A model generated the notes under the pieces. The model had not been told where the DNA came from. It saw only the letters and a program-made list of their open reading frames with translations, and made no database searches. From the NCBI GenBank assembly GCA_002410325.1, contig DHRK01000007.1, positions 338,438 to 402,437 of the forward strand: a stretch of 64,000 bases of DNA, written 5' to 3'. Source of the stretch: Syntrophomonas sp. UBA5314 (GTDB lineage: Bacteria; Bacillota; Syntrophomonadia; Syntrophomonadales; Syntrophomonadaceae). Positions 61,108-64,000 of this stretch are shown one piece after another (the stretch's first letter is position 1; every line of letters starts with the position of its first letter). Position numbers and translations under genes: made by a program.

Positions 61108-62279
61108 TTCCATACCTTTCTCACATACTGCCGGTAGCCGTCAAAGTTCCTGCGGATCTCTTCTATACTGTCATTACCGAATTTCTCTAAAAAAGCCTGG
61201 GCTATGACATAGGCGGACATGGCCTCGCCAACCACGGCGGCGGCCGGTACGGCGCAGACGTCGGAGCGCTCGGTCACCGCCGCCTCTTGCTTCCAATTTA
61301 CGGTGTCGACGCTGGACAGGGGTTTCATCAAAGTGGGGATCGGCTTCATATAAGCCCTGGCCCATACCACTTCGCCATTGCTCATACCGCCTTCGATTCC
61401 CCCGGCATTATTGGTTAATCTGTAAACGCCCCGTTCTTCACTGAAGTAGATCTGATCGTGGGCCGATGAGCCGGGGGCGGCTGAATTGGCTACCCCTTCA
61501 CCTATCTCTACCGCTTTTATGGCTTGAATGCCCATCAGGGCGGCGGCCAGCCGGCTGTCCAGGCGCTGCTCCCAGGAAGTATGGCTGCCCAGACCGGGCG
61601 GGACTCCGATGACTCCCACTTCAAAACTGCCGCCCAGCGATTCTCCCGAAGCCCGGGCGCAGTCGATAGCCTCGATCATCAACTTCTCACTGGAGGGATC
61701 GGCGCAGCGCACCGGCGAGTTTTCAACCACCCGCCTGAGCTCTCTAAGGCCGGCCCGCTCGACTCTGGCGCCGGGGCTTGATACTTCTCCGATGGCCAGC
61801 ACCTGACTGTAAATATCCATCGAGAAGTTGCCCAAAAGCTGTTTAAAAACGGCTCCGGCGGCTACCCGCACCGTAGTCTCCCTGGCGCTGGCCCTTTCCA
61901 GGATATTGCGCATATCGTGATGACCGTATTTCATGGCCCCGGTCAAGTCGGCATGGCCGGGCCGGGGACGGAAAACCGCCTTTTCCTCCAATTGGGAGCA
62001 TGCTCCGCTGCCCATTATATCCCGCCAGTTGGCATGGTCTTTATTTCTTATTAAAAAGGAGACGGGGCTGCCCAAAGCGCGGTTGTTTCTGACCCCCGAC
62101 AGGACCTCCACCCGGTCTGATTCTATTTTCATACGGCCTCCCCGGCCATATCCCTGCTGCCGCCTTCCCAGTTCCTGGTTTATAAAATCCTGATCAATAA
62201 ACAGACCGGCCGGAAGGCCTTCGATAATCACGAGCAGGCCGGGTCCGTGAGATTCGCCTGCAGTAGTAAAGCGCAGCAT
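61092..62279 (-). CDS. aroC: Chorismate synthase
   Basis: Last step of the shikimate pathway: FMN-dependent loss of phosphate from EPSP. It shows the family signatures GESHGPGL, RPGHADLTGAMKYGH and ASARET. ATG 62279 (395 residues) has GGGAG eight bases upstream. Overlaps aroK and follows the FimT-like pilin by 45 bases. Confidence 0.96.
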   Translation of the reverse strand: MLRFTTAGESHGPGLLVIIEGLPAGLFIDQDFINQELGRRQQGYGRGGRMKIESDRVEVLSGVRNNRALGSPVSFLIRNKDHANWRDIMGSGACSQLEEKAVFRPRPGHADLTGAMKYGHHDMRNILERASARETTVRVAAGAVFKQLLGNFSMDIYSQVLAIGEVSSPGARVERAGLRELRRVVENSPVRCADPSSEKLMIEAIDCARASGESLGGSFEVGVIGVPPGLGSHTSWEQRLDSRLAAALMGIQAIKAVEIGEGVANSAAPGSSAHDQIYFSEERGVYRLTNNAGGIEGGMSNGEVVWARAYMKPIPTLMKPLSSVDTVNWKQEAAVTERSDVCAVPAAAVVGEAMSAYVIAQAFLEKFGNDSIEEIRRNFDGYRQYVRKVWKWEKI

Positions 62280-62324
62280 AGGCATCACTCCCATAATATC
62301 GGTTTAAGAATAGCTGTAAGCATT

Positions 62325-62795
62325 TCAATCGGTCCAGCCAGACGGCGGGCTGTTCGATACTCGCACCCGGCCCACTACCGGATTGACAATGATGTAGGCC
62401 TTTTCCCCCCGCTGGTTGGCCAGGACCACGGTTCCCGCCCGGGGCAGCGGCGCTCCGCCGGGGTGGAAGGTGCAGGCCGGCGGCCCACCGGAATAGGCTG
62501 GGGCAAAGGTGGTGTCCACGCATTGAACCCCTTTCCGGAAATTTAGATTCTTTCCATCCTGAACCCGGTAAAGGGAAGCATAGGGATAAATATAAACTGC
62601 GGCCGGCTGGCCGGTGCTTATGGCCTGCTGTCTGGCCATGCGCAAAGCCTGGGCTACATCCCGGGCATCGGATTGCAGGCGTATTTTGTCCAGGACGGGC
62701 AGCATCTGGGGCATTACCGCCATGCTGAGCAGCCCCAGTATGGCCATGACGATCAGCACTTCTAAAAGGGTAAACCCTTTCTCACCCGACTTCAT
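62325..62795 (-). CDS. FimT/GspH-like pseudopilin
   Basis: Leader ending GEKG, then FTLLEVLIVMAILGLLSMAV with Glu5. 156 residues with a beta-rich C-domain of GspH/FimT type. It lies inside the aro operon between aroE and aroC, overlapping aroE by 14 bases, so it is co-transcribed with shikimate genes. Confidence 0.88.
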   Translation of the reverse strand: MKSGEKGFTLLEVLIVMAILGLLSMAVMPQMLPVLDKIRLQSDARDVAQALRMARQQAISTGQPAAVYIYPYASLYRVQDGKNLNFRKGVQCVDTTFAPAYSGGPPACTFHPGGAPLPRAGTVVLANQRGEKAYIIVNPVVGRVRVSNSPPSGWTD

Positions 62796-63636
62796 TGGCC
62801 AGTATTGCTTTCATATAGTCGATGGGCGGGCTTACCCCGAGAAGGATCTCCAAGGTTAAGGCGGCCTGATGAACAAACATGGGAAGCCCGTTTAATACTT
62901 TCAAACCGCGGCTCTGACCCAGACGCAAAAAGCGGGTTAAAACCGGATTATATATTATATCGTATAATGCAAGATTCTCGTCCAGGATTGACAGGTCTTC
63001 AACCGGACTTTGGTCGATTAAGGGATGCATCCCCACCGGAGAACAGTTGACAATGAGAGAGGCTTCCCGGGTGGCATCCCGAAAGTTGGCCGGGTTCATA
63101 AGGGCAGCCCGGCACTCGCCCGGGATCTGCGATTTAACCTCGTCAGCCAGCTTCTCAGCCCGTTGCAGGTCGGGATCCAGCAGATACACCTCGCTGAAGC
63201 CCGAAGCCCCCAGGGTGAAAGCCAGCGAACGGGCTGCTCCTCCGGCCCCGATAAACACGGCTTTACCTGAACCGGGAAAACCCGCTTCGCGAAGGGCGGT
63301 CAGGAATCCCGGTCCGTCTGTATTGTGCCCGATCAATCGTCCCGCCCGGTTTTCTATAACATTTACCGAACGGCACCGGGCGGCGTCTCCTTCCAGGGCA
63401 TCGAGATAAGGCAGCACAGCCTCCTTATAGGGGATGGTTACATTCACCCCTTTGAAACCCAGGGCCTTTATACCCTGCACAGCCCGGGCCAGTTCTTCGG
63501 GCGCGACTTTGATAGGAACGTATACCGCGTTTATTTTCAAGTACTGTAGAACCGAGTTGTGCAACAAGGGGGAATAGCTGTGTGCCACGGGATTACCTAT
63601 CAATCCCAAAAGTTCCGTGCTACCGTCTATCGCCAT
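62782..63636 (-). CDS. aroE: Shikimate dehydrogenase
   Basis: Fourth shikimate step, NADPH-dependent. NPVAHSYSPLLHN (substrate-binding Ser pair), NVTIPYKEAV (catalytic Lys), NTDGPGF and the nucleotide-binding GAGGAARS are present. 284 residues. AGGGAG lies nine bases before the ATG. First gene of the aro operon on the minus strand. Confidence 0.96.
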   Translation of the reverse strand: MAIDGSTELLGLIGNPVAHSYSPLLHNSVLQYLKINAVYVPIKVAPEELARAVQGIKALGFKGVNVTIPYKEAVLPYLDALEGDAARCRSVNVIENRAGRLIGHNTDGPGFLTALREAGFPGSGKAVFIGAGGAARSLAFTLGASGFSEVYLLDPDLQRAEKLADEVKSQIPGECRAALMNPANFRDATREASLIVNCSPVGMHPLIDQSPVEDLSILDENLALYDIIYNPVLTRFLRLGQSRGLKVLNGLPMFVHQAALTLEILLGVSPPIDYMKAILANEVG

Positions 63637-63680
63637 ATCATTTCTCCCTAAATCAGATTGAGAGATTTTTTGTATCTCAA

Positions 63681-63709
63681 ATTATGGCACTCTTAGGCTT
63701 TCTTTTCAA
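63681..63709 (-). promoter_or_regulatory. Promoter of the aroE operon
   Basis: Minus-strand -35 TTGAAA (63704-63709), 17-bp spacer and -10 CATAAT (63681-63686), 45 bases upstream of aroE. Confidence 0.7.
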
Positions 63710-63841
63710 TTGCCGCAGGGGGCGGATTGTGCATGGGGCGGCTTTAAACAGCCGGCCGTCTCTTTCCCATATTTATATTTTATTTCCATATGGTGGGAAA
63801 TGTAAAGGGCTGCGGGAATGAATTGTGGAAGTAGCAGTCCC

Positions 63842-64000
63842 TTCAAAAGAACTCCTGGGGCGAGTACAACGTTCCGTATATTGCGTATATAAGTTGGAGC
63901 AGACTTTTTCGAAGTACAAGGCGGGCGGCTCCTTGGCGTCCTGCCACCGCCGCACTAGCCCGTCCGTGGGCGTCGGAACGAGTAATACTGGACGTATTGC
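63842..64000. repeat. Start of a palindromic repeat element, cut by the window edge
   Basis: The last 160 bases carry no credible gene. They contain two related CGAGTA...CGTAT(A)TTGC stretches (63861-63885 and 63979-64000) and GC-rich complementary blocks (GGCGGGCGG, CACCGCCGC). The style resembles the palindromic insert at 37953-38103. The second half lies outside the window. Confidence 0.4.

Noticed and set aside
1..64000. tRNA, rRNA, CRISPR arrays, complete insertion sequences and prophage genes.
   Set aside because: Looked for on both strands; no cloverleaf, regular repeat array, transposase or phage gene was recognised.

Overview
The window is a chromosomal segment of an anaerobic, endospore-forming Bacillota (Firmicutes). 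The evidence is a complete spoIIIAA-AH operon, spo0A, spoIVB, the asp23-amaP-nusB-folD-xseAB-ispA-dxs-tlyA-nadK-argR-recN gene order typical of clostridia and bacilli, Gram-positive lipoproteins, a type IV pilus system and a two-subunit biotin carboxylase/carboxyltransferase. The combination, including an OLE RNA locus and pil genes placed beside aro genes, suggests a Syntrophomonas/Pelotomaculum-like syntrophic or thermophilic clostridium. That placement is inference; no rRNA gene is present to settle it.

Layout. (1) 1-11.2 kb, plus strand, accessory: a membrane sensor without a kinase domain, a NarL-type histidine kinase, its LuxR/NarL response regulator, a membrane protein with a large lipoprotein, a truncated copy of the regulator, two tandem-duplicated lipoproteins, further surface proteins and a Ser-rich Tim44-like protein. 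Three promoters in this block share paired ACANNTGT sites at the same distance from the -10 box, so the block looks like one self-controlled surface-protein regulon. (2) 11.2-11.9 kb, minus: a PemK/MazF-like toxin-antitoxin pair. (3) 12.1-29 kb, minus: spo0A, spoIVB, recN, argR, ytqB-like, nadK, tlyA, dxs, oapA, the OLE non-coding RNA, ispA, xseB, xseA, two divergent folD paralogues, a TsaD-like protein, nusB, DUF2273, amaP and asp23. (4) 29-38.6 kb, minus: accC/pycA, a pycB-accB fusion, the spoIIIA operon and a CD1247-like protein; a terminator here has been split by a palindromic element. (5) 38.8-43.7 kb, minus: efp, an Xaa-Pro peptidase, aroQ and tldE/tldD. (6) 44-57.6 kb: type IV pilus genes, with pilMNO and three minor pilins on minus, three large pseudopilin genes on plus, then pilD, pilA, pilC, pilT and pilB on minus. 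(7) 57.8-63.6 kb: a plus-strand coiled-coil membrane protein, a rubrerythrin-like mini-protein, and aroE-(fimT-like pilin)-aroC-aroK-aroB. The right edge holds the start of another palindromic repeat.

Working together: regions 3 and 4 couple sporulation control with folate one-carbon, isoprenoid and carboxylation metabolism; regions 6 and 7 form a pilus assembly system interleaved with the shikimate pathway. The most distinctive items are the ACANNTGT regulon, the OLE RNA/OapA locus, the complementary FolD pair, the PycB-AccB fusion and the palindromic repeats. No tRNA, rRNA, CRISPR array or full insertion sequence was seen. Start codons were often moved inward from the longest open frame to fit a ribosome binding site; each case is stated.
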